The notes beneath the pieces were generated by a model. That model had not been told where the DNA came from and did no database searches. It worked only from the letters and a program-made list of their open reading frames with translations. A stretch of 64,000 bases of DNA from Rhizobium sp. SEMIA4064. Lineage in GTDB: Bacteria > Pseudomonadota > Alphaproteobacteria > Rhizobiales > Rhizobiaceae. Both the position numbers and the translations under genes were made by a program. The first letter of the stretch is position 1, and every line of letters begins with the position of its first letter. The stretch covers positions 1 through 64,000 of the forward strand of contig NZ_PYJN01000018.1 of the NCBI RefSeq assembly GCF_003025035.1, read 5' to 3'. This document shows positions 1-8,102 of the stretch, in pieces.

Positions 1-1706
1 GCCGCGCAACTGATCTTGATCGCCGGCCGACGATCGATACCGCCGGCGTCTTTCACAGTCGCCGGCTCGACGGTCCAGCCGACCATTGGCTGTGAGGGCG
101 GCGTAATGGGGCCGATCCAACCTGTAGCAGTGGGCAATTGCAAACCGCTGTGCCAGTCGTAGTCGGCAGGATCGACTTCCTTCAGCGTGACAACGATGAG
201 GAAATTCGGCTGTGGCTCGACCTTGACGACAAGGAATTTCTTTTCGTCATAGCCATTTCGCACCGAAGTCCAGGAAACGACATCGTTCGGCTCCAGCGGA
301 TAGGCGTCCGGCGGCAGCGATACCTGGTGCACGCGGAAGCGCCGGTAGTCCTGGATCATCGCCAGGCCGACACGTTGCACCTGATTGGCGAAGGGAACTG
401 TCGGCAACTGGATCTGTGCCGGCAGACGGCGATTGCCGTCCTGAGCTTCCAGATCGGCATTGTAACGGCCGGGCGCATCCTTCGTCGCCCACTTCTCGGT
501 GGGCTCCGGATAGGTCGCCTCGATGGCGTTGTAGGTGTCCGAAAGCGACGGAAACGGCTGGAAATCCTGCTCCTCCGTCACGACGATATCATCGTCGGAG
601 AAAGAATAGACAGCGCCGCCAGGCGTGCTGATAAGCACCTTGAAGATGCCGCCGACTTCGGCCATGCGGCCGTTGCAGCCTTTCAAGAGTTCGGAGATCA
701 CGTCGAGCGGCTGTTGATCGCATTGCACTTCGTAGCCGGCGCGGAAGGCGGGTTCGCTAGTGCCGTCACCGAGTGCAACTGGAGCATCGCAAGCGTTTGC
801 CGCCGCCATCCAGTTCGCGGCGGGCAGACAGAAGGCAGCGATATTCTGGCCACCACAGACCCATTCCGACCCACGGTAGACGCCGCGCGCCAGATTGTAG
901 ATCATCGTGGCCGGGTTGCTCGTCGGCTCCCAGCTAGCCGGATTATCCCAGCGATGGGTGCCATTGCCGCCGACGGACGAATCCTTGCGGATATCGTAGA
1001 GCGGCACCGGATGCGGCTGGTACAGGCCGGCGGGAATGCCGGAGAACAGATTGGTATTATAACGTGCAGTCAGGATGACGACCTGACAGCCAAGGCCAAT
1101 CATCGTCGGCTTCCATGGGCGATCGGGATTGGAACCGAATTTCGCAGTCAGGAAGGCGTCGGCGCTGGACTGTGTTCCGTCGAGAAATTTGATCCAGAGA
1201 TAGTCCTTGCCTTTCACACGATACTGCAGAACGGGAAAACCGCGACCATCGGGATGCGGCTCTTCCCAGAGCACGCCGACCTGCTGATCATCGATCCAGA
1301 CGCTGGTCAGCCCGCGTTCGCCGGCATAGTTGGGCAGGTTGCCGACTTCGATGACATCGGTGAAATAGGCGTTCGGCGTCTTGCCATCCTCGCCCCAAGA
1401 GCCGGCATATTTGCGACGGCCGGCGGTGGCGTAGCTGCCCATGATGAAGGACATGGGGTGGTCATCGCCCATGCTGATTTCCAGCTTGGCGCCGGCCTGT
1501 TGCGGCTGGTCTTTCTTAGCCAGCGCCTTTTCGACCAGCGACAGGCCGACATTGATGGCAACCGTAAGCACCAGCTTGCCGATGACACCGACCGAACCGA
1601 TGAATTGGGAAATCGCGGCGATCGCCGCAGTGATCGGATCGGCATGCGCCGCATCCGCCATCAGCCAGAAGCTGAGGACGCTCAGGATCAAAATCAAAAT
1701 TTTCAT
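1..1706 (-). CDS. Phage tail tip / host-specificity protein, J-like (partial, runs off left edge)
   Basis: The reading frame opens at the ATG at 1706 and stays open to the window edge, giving at least 568 residues. An in-frame stop just upstream (near 1771-1773) and no other start between make this ATG the start. The position, last of the tail genes and directly after the peptidase-like gene, matches J of lambda and gp15 of gene transfer agents, which form the tail tip and bind the host. Residues 1-22 resemble a signal peptide (MKILILILSVLSFWLMADA) with a possible AHA-DP cleavage site, followed by a second hydrophobic stretch near residues 38-58. Hydrophobic N-termini occur in this family, so export should not be assumed. 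The family is assigned by context and sequence character, without a search. Confidence 0.8.
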   Translation of the reverse strand, partial: MKILILILSVLSFWLMADAAHADPITAAIAAISQFIGSVGVIGKLVLTVAINVGLSLVEKALAKKDQPQQAGAKLEISMGDDHPMSFIMGSYATAGRRKYAGSWGEDGKTPNAYFTDVIEVGNLPNYAGERGLTSVWIDDQQVGVLWEEPHPDGRGFPVLQYRVKGKDYLWIKFLDGTQSSADAFLTAKFGSNPDRPWKPTMIGLGCQVVILTARYNTNLFSGIPAGLYQPHPVPLYDIRKDSSVGGNGTHRWDNPASWEPTSNPATMIYNLARGVYRGSEWVCGGQNIAAFCLPAANWMAAANACDAPVALGDGTSEPAFRAGYEVQCDQQPLDVISELLKGCNGRMAEVGGIFKVLISTPGGAVYSFSDDDIVVTEEQDFQPFPSLSDTYNAIEATYPEPTEKWATKDAPGRYNADLEAQDGNRRLPAQIQLPTVPFANQVQRVGLAMIQDYRRFRVHQVSLPPDAYPLEPNDVVSWTSVRNGYDEKKFLVVKVEPQPNFLIVVTLKEVDPADYDWHSGLQLPTATGWIGPITPPSQPMVGWTVEPATVKDAGGIDRRPAIKISCA

Positions 1707-1768
1707 GGACCGGGCGACCTCGAAAGACGCATGGAAAAAGCGCGCCGCCGGTTGGTCGGCAGCGGCAT

Positions 1769-1784
1769 ATCACCGATAGGTGAT
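1769..1784. repeat. Short perfect inverted repeat in the gap between tail genes
   Basis: ATCACC-GATA-GGTGAT is a perfect 6-bp stem with a 4-base loop. It sits in the 104-bp gap between the peptidase-like gene and the J-like gene. On the minus strand the T-rich run lies before the stem and not after it, so it is a poor terminator for this operon. It could shape the message or bind a protein. No function is assigned. Confidence 0.4.
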
Positions 1785-1810
1785 AAAGAAAAAGCGGTGG
1801 CGTCGCCGGC

Positions 1811-2239
1811 TCAGCCGACCCTGAAGGCCCGCTTGGCGTCGAGCAGATCGACGGTGCCGAGGCCGGTTTCGCGCAGCACGAAAATGCGCTCGCCATTGAC
1901 AACGCCGAGGGCGTAGCCGAAGGGGCCTTCATGCGGGATGGCAGCGATGTCGCCGATATGGGCCTGGCTCGGATGGATCTCCGGCAGCATGCTGGCGACG
2001 AGATCGGCGAGATTGTCGAAACCGGCCACCTTCATGGTCTTCAGCGCGCCGGCGGCGGTCGAGTATTCGCCGCGAAACTGGGCAGCGCAATCGATGCCGG
2101 TGATCGCCAGCACCAGATTGCCGGCAAGGCCCGGACCGCAATCATGGCTGCCCCAGGCAAAGGGAGTGCGCTTCAGCCGATCGATCTCGGCGACAAAGCG
2201 AGCACGCCAGTTCTTGAGCCTGACAAGATCATCAATCAC
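1811..2239 (-). CDS. Phage tail NlpC/P60-like protein (DUF6950 type)
   Basis: Protein of 142 residues when started at the GTG at 2239. That GTG overlaps the stop of the upstream gene as GTGA and has a GGGGG Shine-Dalgarno-like run about six bases ahead. An ATG at 2263 would add eight residues. The motif WGSHDCGPGLAGN contains the Asp-Cys pair expected of an NlpC/P60-type cysteine peptidase. In gene transfer agents and siphophages the gene at this position encodes the tail peptidase that helps DNA cross the cell wall. The usual Gly-His-Val motif is not obvious: the aligned stretch is GPFGYALGVV, so activity may be lost or the His may lie elsewhere. Confidence 0.7.
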   Translation of the reverse strand: MIDDLVRLKNWRARFVAEIDRLKRTPFAWGSHDCGPGLAGNLVLAITGIDCAAQFRGEYSTAAGALKTMKVAGFDNLADLVASMLPEIHPSQAHIGDIAAIPHEGPFGYALGVVNGERIFVLRETGLGTVDLLDAKRAFRVG

Positions 2240-2856
2240 TTCTGCCCCCAAGGTATCTGCCAATTGGCGACGGTGCTGGAATAAAGGCCGAACTCATCGC
2301 CGCTGCGGCGCTTCTGGCCCTCATAGGAGGATTTCGCCGGATTGGTGCGTTCCAGCATGGCGATGGCGGCGGAGATGGCGGAGATCTCGATATCGCCGTC
2401 CTGCCCCACCGCCGGCGTCTTGATCGGCGCGCCATCGGCAATGCCGAGAAAGGCGATTTCCGGCACCGCACTCGGCAGACGCGTGCCGGTATCGAACGAC
2501 ATATCGTGGATTTCGATCGGCGCCAGCCGCAGATCGTAGCCGCGCACGAGCTGCTGCACGGCGGGCGCGATCTGGCCGACGGTGATGGTCACGGTCTGGA
2601 TCGTCAGGTCGGCGGTGCGGGGGATCGGGCTCACCTTCAGATTGAGGCCGCCATAATAGGTCCGCGCCTCCGGCAGACCGGTGACGCCTGAAGTGACCGT
2701 GATGTTGATGTCGTCGTCGCCGGTCCAGAGGCCAACGGAAGCGGGCGCGCCGCTCGCCAGGTCCTTGCCGGTGATCCATACGAAGCGACGGGGCACGAGC
2801 CCCTTGTCGCGCGCGCCGGTCAGCGCCGCGAAGAAGGCGGAGGTGATGTTCTTCAT
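2236..2856 (-). CDS. Phage distal tail protein (DUF2163/gp13-like by position)
   Basis: A 206-residue protein rich in beta-strand-type sequence, with no signal peptide or membrane segment. It lies between the gp12-like and the peptidase-like tail genes and is coupled to the latter by a 4-base stop/start overlap. In gene transfer agents this slot is held by the BR0599/DUF2163 hub protein. I see phrases compatible with that role (RFVWITGKDL, YYGGLNLKVSPIPRT) but no decisive motif. The likely role is a component of the tail tip hub. The family name is inference from gene order. Confidence 0.65.
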   Translation of the reverse strand: MKNITSAFFAALTGARDKGLVPRRFVWITGKDLASGAPASVGLWTGDDDINITVTSGVTGLPEARTYYGGLNLKVSPIPRTADLTIQTVTITVGQIAPAVQQLVRGYDLRLAPIEIHDMSFDTGTRLPSAVPEIAFLGIADGAPIKTPAVGQDGDIEISAISAAIAMLERTNPAKSSYEGQKRRSGDEFGLYSSTVANWQIPWGQK

Positions 2857-2859
2857 CGT

Positions 2860-3504
2860 CTATTTCTTCTGAATGACCTTGAAGGTGGCGCCCGAGGTGA
2901 TCGGGCCGCTCGCGGCGCCGGGATTGTGGCTGCCCGGCGTGATCAGACATTTGCAGGCTGGCAGCAGCAGGATCACGCCGAGACCGGCGGCAAAGCCCGC
3001 CGGCAGATGCGGGAAGACGCCGAAGACGGGCGTAATCCCCTGCCCGTCGGCGCTTGCCGTTTCCGAGACTTCGAGAAAGGCGTAGCGGCCGCCATAGCCG
3101 ACCTGCATCTTGTCGCCGACGGTCAGCCGATATCCCGACGGCAGGCCCTTGAGGCTGAGCGAAGCATTATCGCCCCCGAGCGCCGCAATGCTGACGCTCG
3201 CGGCCCCGATCTTCGTCCCGTCCGGATCGGCCTGCGGATATTTCGACAGCGGATCATAAAGAAAAAGCGCCTCCTGGGCGCCGTGTAGTTTGCGGATGCG
3301 GGCGGCGATCTGTTTCGCCTCCGCATTGTACATGTCGGCCAGCGTCACCGTGCCGGTCCAGAGCGGCGGCGCCAGCTCCGCCTGCCAGACCCTGCCATCG
3401 CCGGAGCCGGAAAGCTCGTCGTTACGCTGAATGTCCCAGACGATGCTGGAAATCTTCAGAAGATCGGCAAAGGCCGGCAGGCTGTAGGGATAGGAAACGG
3501 CCAT
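2860..3504 (-). CDS. Phage distal tail protein following the tape measure (gp12-like by position)
   Basis: A 214-residue protein. Its ATG at 3504 overlaps the last base of the tape-measure stop codon, so the two are translationally coupled. The first half contains WQAELAPPLWTGTVTL and LHGAQEALFLYDP, typical of beta-rich distal tail proteins. The C-terminal third ends in a hydrophobic, glycine-rich stretch (FAAGLGVILLLPACKCL) and a basic tail. The position immediately after the tape measure corresponds to the distal tail (Dit/M-like) slot in siphophages and DUF2460 gp12 in gene transfer agents. Family assignment is by context. Confidence 0.65.
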   Translation of the reverse strand: MAVSYPYSLPAFADLLKISSIVWDIQRNDELSGSGDGRVWQAELAPPLWTGTVTLADMYNAEAKQIAARIRKLHGAQEALFLYDPLSKYPQADPDGTKIGAASVSIAALGGDNASLSLKGLPSGYRLTVGDKMQVGYGGRYAFLEVSETASADGQGITPVFGVFPHLPAGFAAGLGVILLLPACKCLITPGSHNPGAASGPITSGATFKVIQKK

Positions 3505-6017
3505 CAGCGCCTCCGGGGATTGCGGTTGATTTGCGCGACGCGATCGGGAAGCTGCTGATTGAAATCGTTCAGCCCCTGACGCGTCGAACTCTGCGCTTCC
3601 GATTGCGCGACATTCTTCACATAGGCCTTCAGATTGCCATCCTCATCGACGGAAACGCCGACCGTGACATGCACACCGGAAGCGGAGCCCGAGGCATCGT
3701 TCTGATTATCAGCCCAGAGGCGACGGACGGGAACGGGAGCATCCGGCTGCGCCCGTACCAATTTCGGGCCGCCCTCGCCGACCACGCCGCCATCGGCATA
3801 GCCGCGCCGGCCAAGCCGCATGGCCTCGACGACGCCGACGCCGCCCGCCCGGGCGATATCCTTCTGGCTCCAGACGACCTCGCCGGCATGAACGATGCCG
3901 GCCGGCTCATGCTTGCCGCCGGGGCCGGTATAGCCGCCATCGGCCCAAAGGCCGGGAATGCCACTCGCAACGGCTGCCGCCGCCTGCGGCGATCGCGCCA
4001 GAATACCGAGATCCAGCCCACCGCCTCCGCCGAAGAGCCCGCCAAGAATACCTCCACCACCGAACAGCCCGCCGCCCGCGGCGGCGCTGTTGACCTTGAA
4101 CAGGCTGTTGAGCACATCGTTCAGCAACCTGTCGGAAATCTTGGTGAGCACGGAAATCGCCGCCTTCCCCAGGGATTTCCAGAGCCCCTCGCCATTGCGC
4201 AAGCCGCTGACCGGCGTCGAGGCGAAATCGCCGGCAAGCTCGCGAGCATATTTCAGCTGCTCATTGTAACGAATGATATTGGCCGAGGCCGAATTCATAT
4301 CGACCGGCAGGCCATATTGCTTCTGTGTCGAAGCAACAGTCTGATCGATGGTCGAGCGGCCCATTTGATCCTGCTGGAACTGGATATCGCGCGCGAGCTT
4401 CTGCAGCGCCTGCGCCTCGGCGACACGCCGATAGGCATCAGCCTGATCGTTGGCCGCCTTGGTCAATTGCGGCATTTGCACCAACTGCGCTGCACCACTT
4501 TTCTGAAGATCGTCCTGACTTTGCTTCAGCGTGACGACCTTCGATGTCACATTGTCTGTTGCGGCAGCGGATTGGGTGGAGGTCTGTGTAGTAAGCTTGG
4601 TTTGTCCAGCGTAAGCTGCCGAGGATTTTGTCGCGTTATCAATGGCCTTTGCTGATCTCCCAATAGCAACGTCATTATCGGTCCGTCCTGCAACTCGATT
4701 CGCCTCTACGCTAACGGTAGATTGATCGGCAATTTTTGCGCCAGAATTCGTTGTCGCAGCCGAACTGGACAAACTTGCCAACCCTGGAATAAGCAATCGC
4801 GTGATGGCGGCCATTCCATTAACAAATCCTGAGGAACTATTTGCCCATTCAACTAACTTTGAAGCGACTATTTGCGTCGCAGCATTCGATGCCCCAACGT
4901 TGTTAATGTTTGTCGCATCAACCGAAGTTCCCGGTGCACCTCCGTTAGTCATATAGCTTACAACCGCAGCTTTAGCTTCCGTACTCGTCTCTTGAATCTT
5001 TTCCAATCTCTGCGAAATCAAGCTGGCGTAATTATTTTCCCAAGAGTTTTGTAACGCCTCCAAGTCGGGCGCCACGTCCAGATTTTCCGGCTTCGCTCGG
5101 GCTGCTGCAATACCCTCGATAACTTTTTTCACATCCTCCGGAACGGCGTCCATGTGCTGTAATCCGTTGATCAACTTTTCCAACGGCGCCGCAAACTCAT
5201 AATAACTCGCACCAGGAGTATTCCGCTGAATTCTCGCGTCCGCAACAATATTATAGTTTTCTTTCATAAAGTTATCTAGAATTTTCTCTGATTCTTGGTA
5301 TTTTTCGTTTATAGATATTCTACTTTTATATATAGTATTTGCCACACTAAGCATTTTCTCAGCGTCTTCGGCGTCTTTCTTAAATTGCGGCATAGAATCG
5401 CCGCTCAGCGTGCTTCTATCTTTCTTTTCATCCCGGTCTTTTTTTATTTCCTCAAATGCCGTGGCTTGTTTATTGAGATCGGTCTCGCGCAACAGCCGAG
5501 TCAATATGTTATCGCCTTGAGTGGCAGCAAGTTTTGCTTTCGCATCACTAACAAACGGCCCAACAAGCTGCAGAAACCAATGTATTGCTTCACCAACTTC
5601 CTGGATTTCGCTCTTGCGAAGGGGTTCACCTGCCCCCGAGGCGCGTTCACGAATAAAATCGAAGTTAGAATATCCCGTAGGATGACTAAAATCTAACATG
5701 CTTCTATTAGCACCGCTGGCTGATGCTTGTGTGGTTGGCGGCGCGCTATTAATGAGTTGCGCAACTGCGAAAGTAGTCGTGGCATTTGCTGCCACTTTGC
5801 CGTTCGCTGCCGCAAGTTTTATAACTTCTGCGTTTGCTTTGCCGATCGTTCCGCCAGCGACCCGAACCTTGCCATTCATATCGTCGATGGCTCGCGCTGC
5901 TGCGCTTGTTTTCTTTTCCGCCCGTGTGGCCTCCGCATTCCATACGCTAAGATCGTTTGCTGCGGAGCGTACTTGGGATGCATCAATGACAATACCAAGT
6001 CTTGCAATGTCTAACAT
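3504..6017 (-). CDS. Phage tail tape measure protein
   Basis: An 837-residue protein that sets tail length and is threaded through the tail tube. At the usual 0.15 nm per residue it would suggest a tail near 125 nm. The C-terminal third holds a glycine-rich hydrophobic stretch (about residues 640-690) and then the tape-measure signature GGYTGPGGKHEPAGIVHAGE near residue 693. The start ATG at 6017 follows a GGGGAGGG ribosome site. The first 45 residues (MLDIARLGIVIDASQVRSA) resemble the truncated copy at 6663-6866. The N-terminal half (about 4,600-6,017) is much richer in A+T than the C-terminal half, which suggests that a foreign N-terminal module was joined to a resident C-terminus. A divergent lipoprotein gene starts about 120 bp away. 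Confidence 0.9.
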   Translation of the reverse strand: MLDIARLGIVIDASQVRSAANDLSVWNAEATRAEKKTSAAARAIDDMNGKVRVAGGTIGKANAEVIKLAAANGKVAANATTTFAVAQLINSAPPTTQASASGANRSMLDFSHPTGYSNFDFIRERASGAGEPLRKSEIQEVGEAIHWFLQLVGPFVSDAKAKLAATQGDNILTRLLRETDLNKQATAFEEIKKDRDEKKDRSTLSGDSMPQFKKDAEDAEKMLSVANTIYKSRISINEKYQESEKILDNFMKENYNIVADARIQRNTPGASYYEFAAPLEKLINGLQHMDAVPEDVKKVIEGIAAARAKPENLDVAPDLEALQNSWENNYASLISQRLEKIQETSTEAKAAVVSYMTNGGAPGTSVDATNINNVGASNAATQIVASKLVEWANSSSGFVNGMAAITRLLIPGLASLSSSAATTNSGAKIADQSTVSVEANRVAGRTDNDVAIGRSAKAIDNATKSSAAYAGQTKLTTQTSTQSAAATDNVTSKVVTLKQSQDDLQKSGAAQLVQMPQLTKAANDQADAYRRVAEAQALQKLARDIQFQQDQMGRSTIDQTVASTQKQYGLPVDMNSASANIIRYNEQLKYARELAGDFASTPVSGLRNGEGLWKSLGKAAISVLTKISDRLLNDVLNSLFKVNSAAAGGGLFGGGGILGGLFGGGGGLDLGILARSPQAAAAVASGIPGLWADGGYTGPGGKHEPAGIVHAGEVVWSQKDIARAGGVGVVEAMRLGRRGYADGGVVGEGGPKLVRAQPDAPVPVRRLWADNQNDASGSASGVHVTVGVSVDEDGNLKAYVKNVAQSEAQSSTRQGLNDFNQQLPDRVAQINRNPRRR

Positions 6018-6138
6018 AGGCTTGCCCTCCCCTGAATAGCAGAGTATCGTCTCTAGGTTGTCTCATTGGGAAAATTTCGTGCTGTATCTTTTATCTACGG
6101 CTGCAGACGCAGCCGCTGTGTGCCCACACCTCAGCTAT

Positions 6139-6633
6139 TTGAAGCGGGCTTCAATCATCGCGAGCGCTTTGCTTGCAACGTCGGCCTTGAGCGGCTGCAA
6201 CTTTTTTGATCCACCGCTCGTTACCGCATGCGAAGAAAATCTAAAAGGCGCGCTCGTAAAACCCTCAAGCTATCGGCGCCATGATTTCAACATCACTTCA
6301 ATGCCAGTCACACGATCCGAATTGGATAATTATTTTGAAGGCACGCCATTAAAGGCATTGCGCAAAGAGGCTCTTGAGCGTTTTGACGACGGAACTGAGC
6401 GACCGGTACGCTATATGCTAAATTTACAATTTTCCGCTGACGACGAAAACGCCGAAACTGTGACAACAAAGCTCGCGTGCGAGTATTTCTCTTTTGACGG
6501 CAAACAGTCCAGCGTCGTTCCGTTCGTAACAGGGTTAAAACCCTTAGATATTTCCGAGTTTTCGCGACTAACGTCCAAATCACTTACGGGTATCGCCGAA
6601 GAGAACCTTCGAAAGGCGGCGGAAGGTCTATAG
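6139..6633 (+). CDS. Predicted exported lipoprotein, divergent from tape measure (moron)
   Basis: Transcribed against the tail operon. No ATG fits. The TTG at 6139 gives MKRASIIASALLATSALSGC, a textbook lipoprotein leader with lipobox LSGC and a 164-residue precursor. The GTG at 6118 and TTG at 6058 are longer in-frame alternatives, and no start has a strong ribosome site. The mature part is hydrophilic with three further Cys (in LVTACEENL, TKLACEYF and the lipidated Cys itself). I do not recognise a family. Phage-encoded lipoproteins next to tape-measure genes are known to block superinfection (for example Ltp of streptococcal phage TP-J34, which acts on the tape measure). A similar role here is inference only. 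Confidence 0.7.
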   Translation: MKRASIIASALLATSALSGCNFFDPPLVTACEENLKGALVKPSSYRRHDFNITSMPVTRSELDNYFEGTPLKALRKEALERFDDGTERPVRYMLNLQFSADDENAETVTTKLACEYFSFDGKQSSVVPFVTGLKPLDISEFSRLTSKSLTGIAEENLRKAAEGL

Positions 6634-6662
6634 TAGTCCAGCCAACTATGTTTACCTTCTCC

Positions 6663-6866
6663 CTATGCGGCAGCGCCCACCGCTACTTTGTCAAGTGCTC
6701 CTCGTGAAGCTGTGGCGTTCCCAGTTACAACAGCAAATGCTTTTGCTAAAGCTCCCGTTCCCTTCTGTGCATTCCAAGTAGCCACTGTCATACTGGCGAG
6801 ATTGGTGTTCGCGGCCTTAATACTTGAGCTATCAGCCGTTAAAGTCAGCGTTGCAATGTCCGTCAT
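6663..6866 (-). pseudogene. Truncated tape-measure N-terminus (remnant)
   Basis: A 67-codon frame from an ATG at 6866, preceded by an AAAGGAAAG ribosome site. Its opening MTDIATLTLTADSSSIKAA parallels MLDIARLGIVIDASQVRSA of the intact tape measure, including the spaced D-S and AAN-L positions. It ends at a stop at 6663, about 30 bp from the stop of the convergent lipoprotein gene. It has none of the coiled body or C-terminal signature of a tape measure. I read it as the leftover 5' end of an older or alternative tape-measure gene. It could still be translated as a short peptide. Confidence 0.65.
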
Positions 6867-6925
6867 GGGCTTTCCTTTTCCGGGAAACTTGTCTTATATC
6901 CACTAAAATCAATCAGGAGATGAAA

Positions 6926-7300
6926 ATGCGCTGTACCTTTGCGGCTATTTGTATGTGTTTGTGGAGTAATAGTGTAATGGCAGACGATAGTACGCGGACT
7001 GAATTGTCCAATACGGTTGTCAATGCGGCACTGACTGCCATAGCTCATGCTTACGTATGCCGTACCGCCTTGGGTTTGGATTATTACGATGCAGTTCGTG
7101 GAGGGGCAGAAAGAGCGATCGAAAGTGTGATCGACGACACGAAGGTTTCAGAAAAGCTCAACAGCCTTGAAGAAGAAATGAAAAATAGACCTAAATTTAC
7201 CAAATTAAAGCCAAGCAAAGATAAATGCATTGAGGTATTATCGAATGGCAAGAACGATATACTCATAAAACTCGATAAATATCAAAAATATAAATATTGA
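6926..7300 (+). CDS. Small secreted protein of unknown function, divergent from tape-measure remnant
   Basis: A 124-residue precursor. The ATG at 6926 has an AGGAG ribosome site six bases upstream; an in-frame ATG at 6920 touches that site and is less likely. The N-terminus MRCTFAAICMCLWSNSVMA is a signal peptide with likely cleavage before DDS. The mature protein has two Cys (YVCRTALG and KDKCIEVL), which could form a disulfide, and a lysine-rich C-terminal half. The gene is AT-rich and lies head to head with the truncated tape-measure start only 59 bp away. No family recognised. The arrangement repeats that of the lipoprotein gene and the intact tape measure. Confidence 0.75.
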   Translation: MRCTFAAICMCLWSNSVMADDSTRTELSNTVVNAALTAIAHAYVCRTALGLDYYDAVRGGAERAIESVIDDTKVSEKLNSLEEEMKNRPKFTKLKPSKDKCIEVLSNGKNDILIKLDKYQKYKY

Positions 7301-7336
7301 ATGTCGCTCTTCATTAATTGAACTAAGAATTATGCA

Positions 7337-7352
7337 AGAATTACGGTGACAG
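7337..7352. repeat. Left REP-like inverted repeat of the RAYT unit
   Basis: AGAATTACGGTGACAG, 40 bp upstream of the transposase start. It is the exact reverse complement of the right-hand copy at 8074-8089. Confidence 0.8.
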
Positions 7353-7391
7353 TGCATTCAAATACACTTCCAGATTTGACCAAAGCAACCA

Positions 7392-8069
7392 ATGGCCCGT
7401 CTCGCTCGTATCGTCATCCCTGACACTCCACATCACGTCACCCAACGCGGCAACAGGCGGGCTCAAACCTTCTTTTGCGATGACGACTATGCGCTCTATC
7501 GCGATCTCCTAGCTCATTATTGTCGCGCCGCCGGTGTCGAGGTCTGGAGCTGGATATTGATGCCCAACCATGTGCACCTCATTCTCGTGCCGGCGGATGC
7601 CGACGGCATTCGCCGGGCTCTATCTCGCGTGCATCGCGTCTACGCCGGCCGTATTCATGCAAGGCTGCGCCGGACCGGCCATTTCTGGCAGGGCCGCTTC
7701 GGTTGTGTCGCCATGGATGAAGAGCATCTGGCAGCAGCGCTCCGCTACGTCGCCCTCAATCCGGTGCGCGCTCGCCTTGTCGAACGGGCTGCCGATTGGC
7801 GAAGGTCGAGTGTCGCGGCCCAACTTGGACTGATTGAGGATAACGGCGTCACGACCATAACACCGGTTCGTGCTCGCTTTCCCGATTTCGCCGCCCTCCT
7901 CGCTGCCGGAGAAGAAGAGATGGCGTTTGCCGCGCTTCGCCGCGCCGAAAGCATCGGCCGCCCCATTGGCAATACCGACTTTTTCGACTGGCTCGAAGAC
8001 CTCACCGACGCCACCCTCAAGCCGGCTCGTCGCGGCCGCAAAGCTAAGGCCCTCATGGGCGAGAATTAG
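7392..8069 (+). CDS. REP-associated tyrosine transposase (RAYT, Y1/IS200-like)
   Basis: A 225-residue protein. MARLARIVIPDTPHHVTQRG is the characteristic RAYT N-terminus. The metal-binding HUH motif is His60-Val-His62 in MPNHVHLIL. The catalytic Tyr is most likely Tyr119 in LRYVALNPVRARLV. The length and layout match intact single-domain RAYT proteins, which cut and join single-stranded REP hairpins. The basic C-terminus (KPARRGRKAKA) is suited to DNA binding. The start ATG at 7392 has no clear ribosome site. The gene is GC-rich, unlike the AT-rich genes to its left, so it arrived separately or is adapted to the host. Confidence 0.9.
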   Translation: MARLARIVIPDTPHHVTQRGNRRAQTFFCDDDYALYRDLLAHYCRAAGVEVWSWILMPNHVHLILVPADADGIRRALSRVHRVYAGRIHARLRRTGHFWQGRFGCVAMDEEHLAAALRYVALNPVRARLVERAADWRRSSVAAQLGLIEDNGVTTITPVRARFPDFAALLAAGEEEMAFAALRRAESIGRPIGNTDFFDWLEDLTDATLKPARRGRKAKALMGEN

Positions 8070-8073
8070 TGCT

Positions 8074-8102
8074 CTGTCACCGTAATTCTGTCACCGTAAT
8101 TC
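8074..8102. repeat. Right REP-like repeats, tandem pair
   Basis: Two overlapping direct copies of CTGTCACCGTAATTC (8074-8089 and 8088-8102) begin four bases after the transposase stop codon. Both are inverted relative to the copy at 7337-7352. Confidence 0.8.

Larger units (their letters stand above)
7337..8102. mobile_element. REP-associated transposase unit with flanking inverted repeats
   Basis: The transposase gene at 7392-8069 is bracketed by copies of a 16-base sequence. AGAATTACGGTGACAG lies at 7337-7352 and its exact complement CTGTCACCGTAATTCT at 8074-8089. A second overlapping copy follows at 8088-8102, so the right side is a tandem direct repeat with a 14-bp period. RAYT (Y1 family) transposases characteristically sit between such REP-like sequences. 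The unit lies inside the prophage tail operon, between the tape-measure locus and the chaperone genes. Confidence 0.8.

Noticed and set aside
138..1916. Long 592-codon frame on the plus strand
   Set aside because: It is the antisense shadow of the J-like tail gene, which runs on the minus strand and off the window edge. Its sequence is Arg-rich and lacks domains.
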